Below, one piece after another: positions 10,801-22,192 of a stretch of 64,000 nucleotides of DNA. The notes under the pieces were generated by a model. It saw nothing but the letters and a program-made list of their open reading frames with translations. It was not told the DNA's origin and did no database searches. Source of the DNA: Xiphydria camelus (lineage: Eukaryota > Arthropoda > Insecta > Hymenoptera > Xiphydriidae); assembly GCA_963678675.1 (NCBI GenBank), contig OY783193.1, positions 20,320,977 to 20,384,976 on the forward strand, read 5' to 3'. Position 1 is the first letter of the stretch. Each line of letters begins with the position of its first letter. The position numbers were made by a program, and so were the translations under genes.

Positions 10801-11829
10801 GGGCATTCTGTGTCAAGAAAGCCACTTTTTTTCATGAGGGTCTCAACAAAATTTGATTTTTATTTACATAGTCATACTTGCTGAAAAAACATTAGCTGAA
10901 TTTTTTTAGATTTTTTTTTCACGCGCCGTTAATGGTATACATCGATTTGAAAAATAAACTTTAACTTTAAAGTTTCAAGTGTACTATTAATGACATAAAC
11001 AACTTTGTATACATGAAATTTTTTCTTTTTTTCTCAATTAAAAAAAAAATTATATTAAAATTTTTAAGTGACATTGAAAGGCATTTTCTTACAAAAAAGT
11101 GAAAAAAACACCAGAAAATATTTATTTCGCCAATGCGACAGTCTCGATTTTTCTTAAAAAATATTCAGTATATTTGAAATCAATAAAAACTCCGTAGAAA
11201 AAATTGTGCTAGTGGGAGGGCCATTTCTTCATGAAAAAAAAATCTTTTTAAGTTTTTTGTCTCTTAAAAATTTTTCTTTTAATCAGAAAATGTTCTTTAT
11301 CCTTCTATGCATCTATGCATAGAACATTTTCTGATGTTTCCAAAAATTTTTAAGAGAAAAAACTCAAAAAGTTTTTTTCTTCATGAAGGAATCCCCATAC
11401 CAAATTACCCAAATTGCCCTCCCATTACCAAATTTTTCTCTACGCAGTTTTTATTGATTTCAAATATACTTAATTTTTTTAAGAAAAATTGAGACTGTCG
11501 CATTGGAAAAATAAATATTTTCTGGTGTTTTTTTCACTTTTTTGTAAGAAAAAGCCTTTTAATGTCACTTGAAAATTTTGATATTTTTTTAAATATTGAG
11601 AAAAAAACCAAAATTTTCATGTATACAAAGTTGTTCATACCATTAATAGTACACTTGAAACTTAAAGTTAAAATTTATTTTTCAAATCGATGTATACCAT
11701 TAACGGCATGTGAAAAAAATCTGAAAAGAATTCAGGTAATGTTTTTTTATCAAGTATAACTATGTAAATAAAAATCAGATTTTTTTGAGACCCACATGAA
11801 AAAAAGTGGCTGTCTTGACACATAATGCC
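10801..11829. mobile_element. 1.03-kb foldback element, arms about 500 bp
   Basis: Both arms read from the outside in as GGCATTxTGTGTCAAG, AGCCACTTTTTTTCATG, then TTTACATAGT, CATCGATTTGAAAAATAA and so on. They meet near 11307 at TCTATGCATCTATGCATAGA. Almost the whole element is inverted repeat with no loop of note. It is AT-rich and non-coding. Confidence 0.85.
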
Positions 11830-12061
11830 TCATATGTTTATTGACGCTCCACGTGTAGTGAATAAGTTCTGATAAATAAAGTGAAAATAGCGGTAAGTGG
11901 TCGAAGAATATTTAATTTTCAGATGCCCGTAGCTTCTTACAAATAATAGCTATAGGTATTAATTTTGGACTCCGTATGTTAAAAACTACATGCTTTGGTA
12001 TAATTGTTGAGATGTCGATCAAAACATAACCTCTAAGGATATGCCGGTAAGAAATACCATA

Positions 12062-12329
12062 CCGTATGTCCGTCTCTGTACTGGCCAGTTTGAAAGTTAC
12101 CTTCGGATAGGCTTGGTCGGTAATCGAGACATTTATACCGTAATTATAATTATTTTCGTAATTTCCATTATTCACAAATTCACAATTTCGAGGTTAGACG
12201 CTTCGATCTCCCGAATTGACATCAACTCTAACTGCCGACTCGATTTCTACCGTATTAAATGACTCGAGTACCGACCAAGCCTATCCGAAGGTAACTTTCA
12301 AACTGGCCAATACAGAGACGGACATACGG
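12062..12329 (+). mobile_element. MITE, CCGTATGTCC ends, TA duplications (copy 1)
   Basis: 268 bp flanked by TA on both sides (12060-12061 and 12330-12331). The terminal inverted repeats of about 75 bp start CCGTATGTCCGTCTCTGTAC. The interior holds CGATCTCCCGAATTGACATC, the core shared with the larger intron-bearing foldbacks. The family appears to use TA target sites. Confidence 0.85.
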
Positions 12330-12401
12330 TATATCTCTGACGGCAAGCGCAACACCACTTCGGTAGTTTTTACCCACGGTGGTCGAGTCTTGCATTAGAT
12401 A

Positions 12402-12673
12402 CCGTATGTGTCCGTCTCTGTACTGGCCAGTTTGAAAGTTACCTTCGGATAGGCTTGGTCGGTACTCGAGTCATTTAATACGGTATAGAAGTCGAGTCGG
12501 CAGTTAGAGTTGATGTCAATTCAGGAGATCGAGGCGTCTAACCTCGAAATTGTGAATTTGCGAATAATGGAAATTACGAAAATAATTATAATTACGGTAT
12601 AAATGTCTCGATTACCGACCAAGCCTATCCGAAGGTAGCTTTCAAACTGGCCAGTACAGAGACGGACATACGG
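12402..12673 (-). mobile_element. Same MITE, inverted second copy
   Basis: 272 bp flanked by TA, in the opposite orientation to the copy at 12062-12329 and separated from it by about 70 bp (12330-12401). The shared core appears reversed at 12490-12560. The two copies together form a long palindrome. Confidence 0.85.
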
Positions 12674-12778
12674 TATACTGGGGCGAAAGGGACCATTATC
12701 TTTACATCAAAATTAGTACTTATATCTATATACTGAATAAGAATTAAGCCGGTTTTTAAATAGTAATCGGTAAACAAC

Positions 12779-13502
12779 ACCCCCACAAAAACAGATTTTC
12801 TGTAAAAAAAAGGCGGCATGTTCATTCAGTGCCAACAAAAATTGATACGTAAAATACTCTCCAAAAAAGATTTGAAATCAATTAAGATCGCCATGTTCAA
12901 GAGTTATATATAAAATGTAAAAGGCATCATTTGAAAGGGAAATTATTGTAAATCAAGTGACTACAAAATTCAACTAAAAAAATTTATTAAAAAATGTTAA
13001 TAAAAAAGAACTTGCCGCGTTTAAGTTTTCATATTTTGTCCACTATACCGAATAATTGGTAGTGCTTGGACGGTGCTAGAGTGATTCATAAATTGCACTG
13101 CCGAAGCCAAATTCAGAGAAATTCAGAAGGCCCCCGCCTGATCGGTTTCTCGTGCGACGTTCGGTATACTGGTGGTATCATATAAGTCTATGAATTTATT
13201 TAAAATCATAAGTGCATAAACATCGAATGTAATTCTCTGTACATTTTTTATTTTGAAGGAAAAAACGCGGCAAGTTCTTTTTTATGAAAATTTGATTATA
13301 CATTTTTTAATCGAATTTTTTAGTAACGAGTTACAATAATTTTCCTTTCAAATGATGCCTTTTACTTTTCATATATAAATCTTGAACATGGCGATCTTAA
13401 TTGATTTCAGATCTTTTTTGGAGAGTATTTTACGTATCAATTTTCGTTGGCACTGAATGAACATGCCGCCTTTTTTTTACAGAGAATCTGTTTTTGTGGG
13501 GG
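12779..13502. mobile_element. 724-bp foldback element
   Basis: The arms run from CCCCCACAAAAACAGATT inward through GGCGGCATGTTCATTCAGTG and GATCGCCATGTTCAAGA to GAACTTGCCGCGTTT. The right arm is their reverse complement ending at 13502. The centre is occupied by a second small MITE at 13048-13164. Confidence 0.8.
13048..13164. mobile_element. 117-bp TA-flanked MITE nested in the loop
   Basis: It starts CCGAATAATTGG and ends CGTTCGG, with TA on each side (13046-13047 and 13165-13166). The CCGAA/TTCGG ends and an internal CTGCCGAAGCCAA phrase relate it to sequence near 15680-15740. Confidence 0.55.
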
Positions 13503-13939
13503 GATTTCATTATTTCTTGGAATTTATTCATGAGGAGAATACGTACCTACATGTAGGAGAATAGCTTTTTATTACCACCAAATTAAAATCTCACATTTTA
13601 TACCGATACGAGCTAATTAATTATAACCACGTTACTTTTGATTTATTCTCGTGATATTTTGAAAGGGATTTTTAAACTAGAGTGTGCCCTTATATTTTTC
13701 ACTTTGTTTTAGTATTTTGGAGAAAAGAACGTACCGCTTTCGAATGTACAGGCCATCGGATTTTTCTTATATTTTGGTCGTCTTCAGAAATCCATGTAGC
13801 CATTTTACCTTTAACTCTAACAATAAGTGTACTCTTCCAATAACCGTGACGAATTGTTTCATCACATGTAAAAATACTACTTATGACAGTATATACATAT
13901 GTTGTTACATATTAACTCGAGTTGTTGGAATAGTTTTAA
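13503..13939. other. Host or old repeat sequence, no gene seen
   Basis: AT-rich sequence. Its last 60 bp (GTTGTTACATATTAACTCGA) are repeated at 15757-15800, which is the empty-site copy of the MITE insertion that follows. The single open frame here has no recognisable motif. Confidence 0.4.
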
Positions 13940-14173
13940 TGCCGGGTTTACACGCTTGGAACTTGCCTCAAACTCCAAACATTCACAAACGCACAAACGT
14001 GTAAACGCTTCGCAAGCGCTTACCGTCAATTTCCTTTGATTTGTGCCAGAAACCGACACCCGGTCGGATCGGCGACAAGTGCTAGCAAGCCTACACAAGC
14101 AAAGCCAAAGTGCTATTCTCACGTTTGAATTTGTGATGGCTTGTCGAGGTTTGGCAAGCGTATAAACCCGGCA
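13940..14173. mobile_element. 234-bp MITE with 3-bp TAA duplications (Harbinger-like)
   Basis: The ends TGCCGGGTTTACACGCTTG and CAAGCGTATAAACCCGGCA are inverted, flanked by TAA at 13937-13939 and 14174-14176. A 3-bp TAA/TTA duplication is the usual PIF/Harbinger signature. The same flanks without the element occur at 15757-15850. Confidence 0.85.
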
Positions 14174-14228
14174 TAAGAAATCCTTTTGCATGCACCGCTC
14201 AAATTTTGCCCCCTTACTTCTAAATACA

Positions 14229-14433
14229 TTTCTCAAGTCACTCGCAAAGTTACGTATACGCATCTTAGCGAATAGACCAATCAGGATCAAGTATTCCGTT
14301 GTGGTGACGGTCCTGATTGATCTACTCGCTAAGATGCGTATACGTTTCCTGATACGGAATACTTGATCCTGATTGGTCTATTCGCTAAGATGCGTGCACG
14401 CAAAGATACGAGCGAGTTCGAGAAAGGGGCCCC
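14229..14433. mobile_element. Second, rearranged GGGGCCCC MITE
   Basis: Related to 7990-8148. The right end GAGAAAGGGGCCCC is intact and the left end is degenerate. The interior has an extra duplicated block with ACGGAATACTTGATCCTGAT and GACCAATCAGGATCAAGTAT. Confidence 0.65.
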
Positions 14434-14445
14434 TGATCTGCCGGT

Positions 14446-15611
14446 AGCTGTCAATTCGGAAGATCGAAGTATCTAACCTCGAAATTGTTAATTTGTAAAT
14501 AATAATGAATAATGTGTAGAAGTGATAAATAATTAATCGGGTTTCTTCGATGAGTTTCCCCAAGTGTTTAAAAATCGGTGTCCATAACTGTGGCTTCAAC
14601 TTCTAGTGATTAAGTAAGTAATTACTGCAGAACGAGTAGGTTACAAGATTTTCATGAAGTTTTTGACGGTTTTCTTGCATGTCCCCTTTCATAAGGTGCA
14701 AACAAAGAGGATGTAACTCCTGTCCTATCCCGAAGAAAATGAGTCGATGGACATCAGATATTGCCGAACTTATCCCCGAGCGCCTTTCACCCATGGTATT
14801 TTCATTGCAATATGCGCTTTTCATTTCAACTATTCCTGCTTTAAATAACTTTCACTTCTTTCAAAGTATTTACCTCTTGTACGAATTGTTGATCGTAGGG
14901 GGCAGCGATCAATGATTGTGACTATCGTAGACAAATTATTCCTGCGATGATGTTCCAGTTGCGAAGCATATACTAGCAAGTCAGCTTACAGCGTTCGATG
15001 TTTAGTATCAACTTTACCTCTTTTGGAACACCCATCACCCGAGCATAATCACGATTACGTTAATGTTAATTGCAGAGTAGACTGTGAGCTTGGGCATAAT
15101 ATCGCAGTAGTAGTTCGGCACACTTGTCTACGAGTCGCTATTATTGATCGCTGCCTCCTACCACGAACAGTTCATAAAAGGTTATTAGCTTGGAAGAAGT
15201 AAAAGTTATTTAACGCTTGAATAGTTGAAACGAGAAGCGCGTATTGAAATTAATGTACCGTGGGTAATAGGCGCTCTGTGACAAGTCTGACATTCTCCAA
15301 TGTCCATCGAGTCATGTTTTTACGGACAGGACACGAGCTAGATCCGCTTCAGTTGCACCTGTACGAGATGACATGTCAGAAAATCATGAGTCTTCATGAA
15401 AATCTTCTAATCTACTCGTTCTGCAGTAATACTTAATAATATCACTGGATGTTGAAGCAACAGATATTGGCAAAAATCATACACTGGTTTTTAAACACTT
15501 GGGGAATATCATCGAAGAAACCCGAATGATTATTTCTTACCATTTCTACATATTAGTAATCATTATTTACAAATTAACGATTTCGATCTCCCGAATTGAC
15601 AGCTACTGGGA
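14446..15611. mobile_element. 1.17-kb imperfect foldback with the shared core at both ends
   Basis: The outer arms carry TAGCTGTCAATTCGG / CCGAATTGACAGCTA, CGGGTTTCTTCGATGA and ACTTGGGG, and then CTGCAGAACGAGTAG. The inner arms (14650-14990 and 15060-15400) are more diverged inverted copies of each other, meeting near 15020. One left-arm minus-strand frame of 73 codons looks protein-like (HRLIFFGIGQELHPLCLHL) but is broken in the other arm, and I do not recognise it. Confidence 0.7.
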
Positions 15612-15854
15612 GATCAGACTTTTGACACTTTTCGCTCAGCTCGTAAGACCACAGCGCACTCTCCCGAAGCCAACTCTTAAAGCAGCGAGCCAACCACTTC
15701 CAGCCAAATGTCAGAGAAATTCAAAATCAGGAGTTTTTGCCAGAGGACATTCGGTATATGTTGTTACATATATTAACTCGAGACGTTGGAATAGTGTTAA
15801 GAAATCCTTTTGCATGCACCGCTGAAATTTCGCCCTTACTCGTAAATACATTTC
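15612..15854. repeat. Flank repeat with the empty Harbinger-MITE site
   Basis: 15757-15850 matches 13897-14230 with the 234-bp MITE missing. The TAA at 15798-15800 is the unduplicated target. The preceding 15640-15750 resembles the terminal portion of the CCG-ended TA MITEs (GGACATTCGGTATA). Confidence 0.65.
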
Positions 15855-16953
15855 TAGCACAGAGCATCGATATTTTGCTGCACTTGTATTCCTCTGGGAG
15901 GTCCTAAAATAATTATAAAAACCCCATATAATTCAGCCCTAACAAGTACAATCTTATCGAGCTGTACCTTATCGAGGAGATCTTTCGACGTAATGACTCT
16001 GAAATGCTTCTATGATGTTTTGCAACATTCGCGAATTTATCGAGAAATATATATTATGAGTAAAGGAATGTTTCTAACATACGGTAGTGTTCACGAAAAT
16101 TGTAAAATATCGCAGGAATGTTACAGAAAAGTTACTTACAAAAACGTGCTTTGCGGAGTGTAAATGGTGATATTTTGTAATTTCCATCGTTACACCAGAG
16201 GCGAAGAAGAGATGAAATAGAAGTGAGGTACATGTACACTTCACGTTTGACAGGTCCGTATATAAATTGAAACTTGTGTGATAGTATAATACGAAAGAGG
16301 AAAATCTTATATCGATAAAGAAAAAATAATAATAAAGTAGTTACTCCATTATTGTAATCCAATAACATTGTGTATCACTTATTTCTCTGCCACGACTTTA
16401 ATTGCTGATAGTGAAAAAAAATCAAATATATTGTTTGATCCATCCACTATCAACAATTAAAGTCGTGGCAGAAAAATAAGGGATACAATAGAATTGGATT
16501 ACAATAATGGAGTAACTACTTTATTATTATTTTTTCTTTATCGATATATTTCCTTTTTCGTATTATACTATCACAAGTTCCAATTTATATACCGACCTGT
16601 CAAACGTGAAGTGTACATGTACCTCACTTCTATTTCATCTCTTCTTCGCCTCTGGTGTAACGATGGAAATTACAAAAAAAATGTCATCATTTACACCCCA
16701 CACAGCACGTTTTTGCAAGTAACTTTTCTGTAACATTTCTGCGACATTTTACGATATTCGTGAACACTACCGTATGTAGAAATATATATTTCTCGATAAA
16801 AACGTTTCGGAATCATTACGTCGAAAGATCTTCTCGATAAGGTACAGTTCGATAAGATTGTACTTGTCAGGGCTGAATTATATAGGGTTTTTATAATTAT
16901 TTTAGGAAGTCCCAGAAGAAAATAGGTGCAGTAAAATATCGATGCTGTGCCTG
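15855..16953. mobile_element. 1.1-kb foldback element
   Basis: The outer ends read GCATCGATATTTTGCTGCAC and, inverted, AAAATATCGATGCTGTGC. The arms continue through CCTAAAATAATTATAAAAAC and CGCCTCTGGTGTAACGATGG to a central pair, CCACGACTTTAATTG / CAATTAAAGTCGTGG, at 16392-16467. A one-armed relative is at 5335-5655. Non-coding. Confidence 0.8.
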
Positions 16954-16980
16954 AAAGAATAAGGAATAACCCTCGAACCC

Positions 16981-18920
16981 CCTAATCGGTATCCGTGATT
17001 CCTCATTGACTGTCGTTACAACAGAGGCGAAGAACAAATGAAATAGAAGTGAGGTACATGTACACTTCAGGTTTGACAGGTCGGTGTGTAAATTGGAACT
17101 TGTAATAGTACGAAAGAGGAAATATATCGATAGAGAAAAAATAATGATAAAGTAATTACTTGTTTGTTGTGATCCAATTCCATTGCATCTCCTATTTTTC
17201 TCCCACGGCTTTAATTGTGACAGAGAAGAAAAGCCATCAATTCGTCTCGTGCTCGCATGACGCTGAAACAAAAAATAGAATTATCACAAAGATAATTGTC
17301 CTTCCATCGAAAGTGAGGTTAAAGCTGTCAGATGGCAATTAAACTTATCTGATGGTAATTCTTCTGAGATACTGTCGTTCCTTTCCTGCTCTTTATGCAC
17401 AGGCAACCAGAGAAACAGAGCACTGCATCCGTTCACTATCTCGATTATCGAAAAAATATACAAACGATTATTAAACTATACGGGGCGTCTGTCACATTCA
17501 CCACTATTGAGATTCATAACTCCGATTACACTGAATTTTTACATTTTATTAACAAGCGCGTCCGAGGATCGAAATAAACGCGAGGTTAATCGTTTCGCGA
17601 ATGAAAATATTTTATTAACTTTGAAAATACCCAACATTTAAGGAATATATTCTCTCACACACTCTCACATGCATTTGATGGCGTATGCGTGTGGCCGCAT
17701 CTGTATACACATTTCCGATCATGGCCGACTATCCCCGAAGGTAGGCGGAATTTTTGTGAGATTTTGACATATACCGCATGTCCTATGGCCAACCGCGCAA
17801 GTGAGCTGCGATCTGAATTCTTGACTTTGGCAGTATTTATGGTATAGTTAGAGTGGGCTTCAGACGAGTGCGCTGCATAAGAACGAAAAATGTCGACTGC
17901 TCTTCTAATAGCTGTCAATTCGGGAGATCGAAACGTTTCGTGTAACCTTAAAATCGTAAAGTTTTGAATTAGTAGTGAATAATTTGTAGAAGTGATGAGA
18001 AATAATCATAAATAATCTTCCGAATTGTGACACCTTAGGTATCGCTCACGCCACTTCGTAAAACTACTTCCTAGACACGCGCGGTGCTAGCGCGGAAATA
18101 ATTTCTGAAACAAATAGGCACATGAGGCGTGTAATTCGGTTGGACATCGAAAAAACCCGAATGATTGTTAACTCTCACTTCTGAACATTACTTACCATTT
18201 ATTCAAAGATTCACGATTTCGAGCTTAGACTTCGATCTCCCGAATTGATAGCCATCGGGAGATCAGACGTTTCACACTTTTCGTAAGAACGCAGCTTAAG
18301 AGCGAAAAGCGTCGTCTGATTTCCCGATGGCTGTCAATTCGGAAGATTATTTATGATTATTTCTAATCATTTTTCTACAAATTATTCACTACTAATTCAA
18401 AACTTTACGATTTTGAGGTTACACGAAACGCTTCGATCTCCCGAATTGACAGCTATTAGAAGAGCAGTCGACACTTTTCGTTCTTATGCAGCGCACTCAT
18501 CTGAAGCCCACTCTAATTGTACCATAAATACTGCCGAAGTCAAGAATTCAGGTCGCAGCTCACCTGCGCGGTTGGCCATAGGACATACGGTATATATCGT
18601 CCGAGAAATCGGATTCTCGACTTTTAGGCGCAAGGGGCGTGTCTTCGCGTTGCTAAGGAAGAATCTCTGTTAATATGTAACTTATAACATTTATTCTGGT
18701 CTCTATCAATAGAGAATAGTCAATTTATATGGCGTAACTATAAGCATATTTTTGGTTATAACCGTATATTTATTGAGAAAATTTGATATAAAAATTGAGG
18801 GGTGCAGGGGGCAGACATTTGTGGTGTAAAGAGACACGGGTGCTCGCGACATCAGCGCTGTCGTGTCTGAGCGCGAAACTACTTGAACGAACATGCCGCG
18901 AGACACTGCCGTGTCTCTTG
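16981..18920 (+). repeat. Second copy of the 6332-7430 segment, interrupted by a foldback
   Basis: 16981-17773 aligns with 6332-7120 and 18591-18920 with 7117-7430. The 817-bp insert between them is the TA-type foldback annotated separately. Confidence 0.75.
17774..18590. mobile_element. 817-bp intron-bearing foldback with TA(TA) target duplication
   Basis: The ends are CCGCATGTCCTATGGCCAAC and GTTGGCCATAGGACATACGG. TATA flanks both sides (17770-17773 and 18591-18594), and the uninterrupted site is at 7117-7120. The arms include the core CGATCTCCCGAATTGACAGC. The asymmetric part holds one intron-like module on the minus strand, 18195 to 18105, with ATG|GTAAGT donor and TTTCAG acceptor. It is a shorter relative of the 54758-57380 element. 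Confidence 0.9.
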
Positions 18921-19200
18921 ATTTCCTAGTATGTGTAATCCAAAAATTATGAATTTCTAACAAACTACTACATAAATATCGACAATATTGTCTTAAGAGA
19001 TCCTCTGTGCCGCATCCTCCCCTACGTTAAATTCGAACTCCCCCCCCCCCCCCCCCCCGTCAAAGAAATTGCATGCACGTGGAAAAAATCTTGTATGAAT
19101 CTACTGCGCGCCGCTCTCGATTGGTACTTCGGTCGAATTTTGGTGAGATCGTATCAATTTTCATCGGAGAAGTCGTGCATTGCGGAGGTTGACGTTGAAA
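18921..19200. repeat. Spacer with a 19-base C homopolymer
   Basis: 19040-19058 is an uninterrupted run of C. The rest is single-copy-looking sequence with no gene seen. Such runs are prone to length error in sequencing. Confidence 0.6.
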
Positions 19201-19852
19201 TATAGGGTGTTGTATAGGGTATACTTTATAAAGAAGCTACGCCCCTTCTCCAATGGGGCACCTTCGAGACGGTTTTTCCTCAATATTTCCGAAACCGTTA
19301 ACAACAAAATCATGAAAATGCATACACTGTATAAACTTTTGGGTTTGAACTCGATTCTGAATTCAGAATTTAAAAATTTGTGTAAGGGACGTCACATACC
19401 GGGAAGGTTAATGGCTAAAATAACCCTATTTTTTATGTTTCAGTTTATTACGGTTTTCGATCAAAATTATAAAATTTCAAAGTGTTTTTCGTAAAAAAGG
19501 TACTCTTAGTTCATCTCGATAGAATGAACCATTTTCGAGAAAATTAATTCTGAAAATAGGATTATTTTAGCCATTAACCTTCCCTGTATGTGACGCCTCT
19601 GACAGAAATTTTTTAATTCTGCATTCAGAATCAAGTTCAGCGCCAAAAGTTTATACCGTGTATTTTCAAAATTGTATTGCTAACGGTTTCGGAAATATTG
19701 AGGAAAACCCGTCTTCAGTGTGCCCCATTCGAAGGGGCGTAGCTTCTTATGAAGCATTTCCGGACCCATGTTGATAGGAACTTTTTGTCTTATATTTATC
19801 CGAGGATTACGCCCCCGGAAGGTTTATGCTTACTTTTGAAACACCCTGTATA
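19201..19852. mobile_element. 650-bp foldback with CACCCTGTATA-type ends
   Basis: It starts TATAGGGTGT and ends ACACCCTGTATA. The arms pair GAAGCTACGCCCCTTC with GAAGGGGCGTAGCTTC, and AATATTTCCGAAACCGTTA with its complement, meeting near 19500. The plus-strand open frame in the left arm is a by-product of the repeat. Confidence 0.75.
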
Positions 19853-20399
19853 TCTTACATGGAAGTTATATCAGCCGACGTACTCGCGCCTCATCTCCGC
19901 TTAATAAGTCATTCTTTCGTCTGCCCTCGAGTGTAGATTAATGAGATAGAGAAGAGGCTCCTCATAACCCGCCCACTCGTTTGCAAAGCGTCTACTGCCG
20001 TCCAGGCTTCATTTTTTGAATGTGTCATTCCACACCAATTCAAACACTTTCCGGAGCAGAATTTTGAAGTATGTAGCAGGAGATGAAAATTTACTCATTC
20101 CATACCTTGCTTACCAAGTGAGAGCATTTTCCATGGGATTTTATAATTCTGTTAAAATTGTTAAAAATACGACTTTTCAAAGCTAAATGCTACTTCTCAT
20201 CGATATATAAGGTACACCGCTCCAGAGATTGCCTTTTACTGACAATGAGTGTAGCTGAATTTGTCAATACTCTTCCTGTTGACACTGAGAAAGAAATGTA
20301 GTAGATTAGACTAAATCGGCGGTTATGGGTGGAGGAATGCAAATTTAGTTACTTGGACATAATTGACTCGAATGGACTACAGCCCGTTTCCTTTAAATA
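19853..20399. other. No recognisable gene
   Basis: Mixed AT-rich sequence between the foldback and the mariner fragment. No motif, tRNA or terminal repeat is seen. Confidence 0.35.
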
Positions 20400-20735
20400 G
20401 CCATTAATCGTTATAACCAAATTGACTTTCTTTATTGCTTGTTGCAAAGATTCAAACACGTGTCAAAAGACGGCTATTTTTATTTGCTTGAGTCAAAGAG
20501 TGTGGCACCACATTGTTACTCTTCGAATCTTTCCCATTGCTTCAAAGCGATAGGAAATAATTTGTTGAGTTACTCCTAGATGTTCTGAAAGTTGTTTTTT
20601 CGCCTGGTAAGTTTTCATCCAGTAATGCTTGCAGTTCCTGATCGTCCACCTTTACAGGGGCCCCGGCACGTTCACGGTCATTAACATAAAAATCACTCTC
20701 TTTAAATCTCTTATACCAATACTCACATATGGATT
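20400..20735 (-). pseudogene. Mariner transposase fragment (N-terminal HTH region)
   Basis: On the minus strand, WYKRFKESDFYVNDRERAG, DDQELQALLDENL and, after a frameshift, LSEHLGVTQQIISYRFEAMG reproduce the order of the two helix-turn-helix motifs and linker of mariner (Mos1-like) transposases. That domain binds the transposon's terminal repeats. No catalytic DDD part remains. The fragment ends just upstream of the LINE, which may have inserted next to or into it. Confidence 0.75.
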
Positions 20736-20915
20736 AGCTCGTTGGCTTTCGAACTGAGCAGACGTGTTTACGGTCGCTTCGGTATCGCGAGTTAACTCTG
20801 TAGTGTGAAGGGCAGGTGTGTGTTGTGTGTGTTTATATATAGTGATCGCGTTTTCTACCGTTGCTGATCGAGAGTCTATCGAGTGGCCCTATGGTGCTCC
20901 GCACCTGGAGTGGCC

Positions 20916-22192
20916 ATGGAGTCATCTTTGAATGAGACTCCTCCAGGAGGAACTACTCGTATACCTTACTTTAAATACAAAGTTCCAGAAAATACACAGT
21001 CCACCTACTCACAGGTTACTGCCCAGTCACTGAATCTCTCCAGAAACCACGCTATAGTTTTTGACTCATTGAAAGATTTTCTCGTTAATGACTACACAGT
21101 TGCACTTGGTACCGCCATCGGCCCCGAAAATATCAAATATGTATCCAGAATCTCACAGGGTCGCATCTGCTTCTATCTAGCTACTTTACAAATTGTTCAG
21201 CAAGTAATGAAAATTGGTAAGTTTACTATTGTTAATGAAGCCAAAGAAACACATCAAGCTGAAGTCCGTCCACTTATCACTCAAAAACGAAGAGAATTAT
21301 AATCTCTAACGTTAAGCCGGAACTTCCAAATAGTTTTTTGGAACAAATTATGAAAGAGTTGGGAATCAGAATTAAATCACGTATAACGAGTATGCGCGCT
21401 GGCTGCTCCAGCCCCGGTTACAGTCATATTCTGTCATTCAGGAGACAACTTTTCATAGATCCAGATGATGAAAATAAAATTCCTCCTACAGTAAGAATTG
21501 GAACCGAAGAGTCCACTGAATGGATATACCTCTCGACTGATAAAATCAAATGTTTTGTTTGTCACGAAGAAGGTCATTTGGCCAAATCATGTAAGGGCGG
21601 CCTACCAACACAAACTGAGCCACACAGTTCTGGGAAAAATATATCAACAAGCACTGTAGTCGATGACAACTCTACTCTGTATACTACTAGCGAGAACACA
21701 CTGAATGAGGTTAGTAACAATGTATTTGTTGCTCCCGCACCGGGCGCAAGCAAGAGAATGCATTCGGACTCGTCGACTTCCACCCAAGAACCTATGCTTC
21801 AAAACCAAGAAATGACCAAAGTAAAACCAAATAGTACAAAGCATGCGAATAAAAGATTCAGGAAAACCAGATACTCAACTGTAGACATTAAAGCCCAACT
21901 AAGTCCACTGGAATCTTCCATTAATGACCCTGAAAGTAATTACTCACTCAACTTCGACGAAATAGTGAATTTCATACAAGATACCTACGGACAATCTGAC
22001 ATCACTGAAATCTGCGAAAAATACAATGTTGATAACACAAGCTTGGTGAACTTACTTGAGTATATACACTCAAATATGAAATCGGGTAGCCTTCGCAGTC
22101 GAATTCAAAGAATTGCTGGAAAGATTAAATATCCTCTCTCCAACTCACAAACCCACTTCAGTGAACTTTCAAACTCAGGAGACGACGAATAA
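20916..22192 (+). pseudogene. LINE ORF1 (gag-like, zinc knuckle), one frameshift
   Basis: Nucleic-acid-binding ORF1 protein of the LINE, expected to coat the element RNA. I start it at the Met opening MESSLNETPPGG (20916); an upstream Met at 20883 is in frame. The first part runs to 21302 in one frame. The rest, from about 21287, is in another frame, and the shift falls at an A5 run (21283-21287), so one base was probably gained or lost. The second part has a conserved RRM-like tail (IIISNVKPELP, AGCSSPGYSHIL) and one CCHC knuckle, CFVCHEEGHLAKSC, at about 21550-21592. The C-terminal 200 residues are low-complexity and then helical. Its stop overlaps the ORF2 start (ATAATGG at 22189-22195). 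Confidence 0.8.

Noticed and set aside
10801..11829. Assembly artefact (hairpin adapter or chimeric read) as the cause of palindromes
   Set aside because: The arms differ at many scattered positions, so they have diverged since formation. An artefact would give exact mirror copies. The 27921-28133 hairpin is less certain in this respect.
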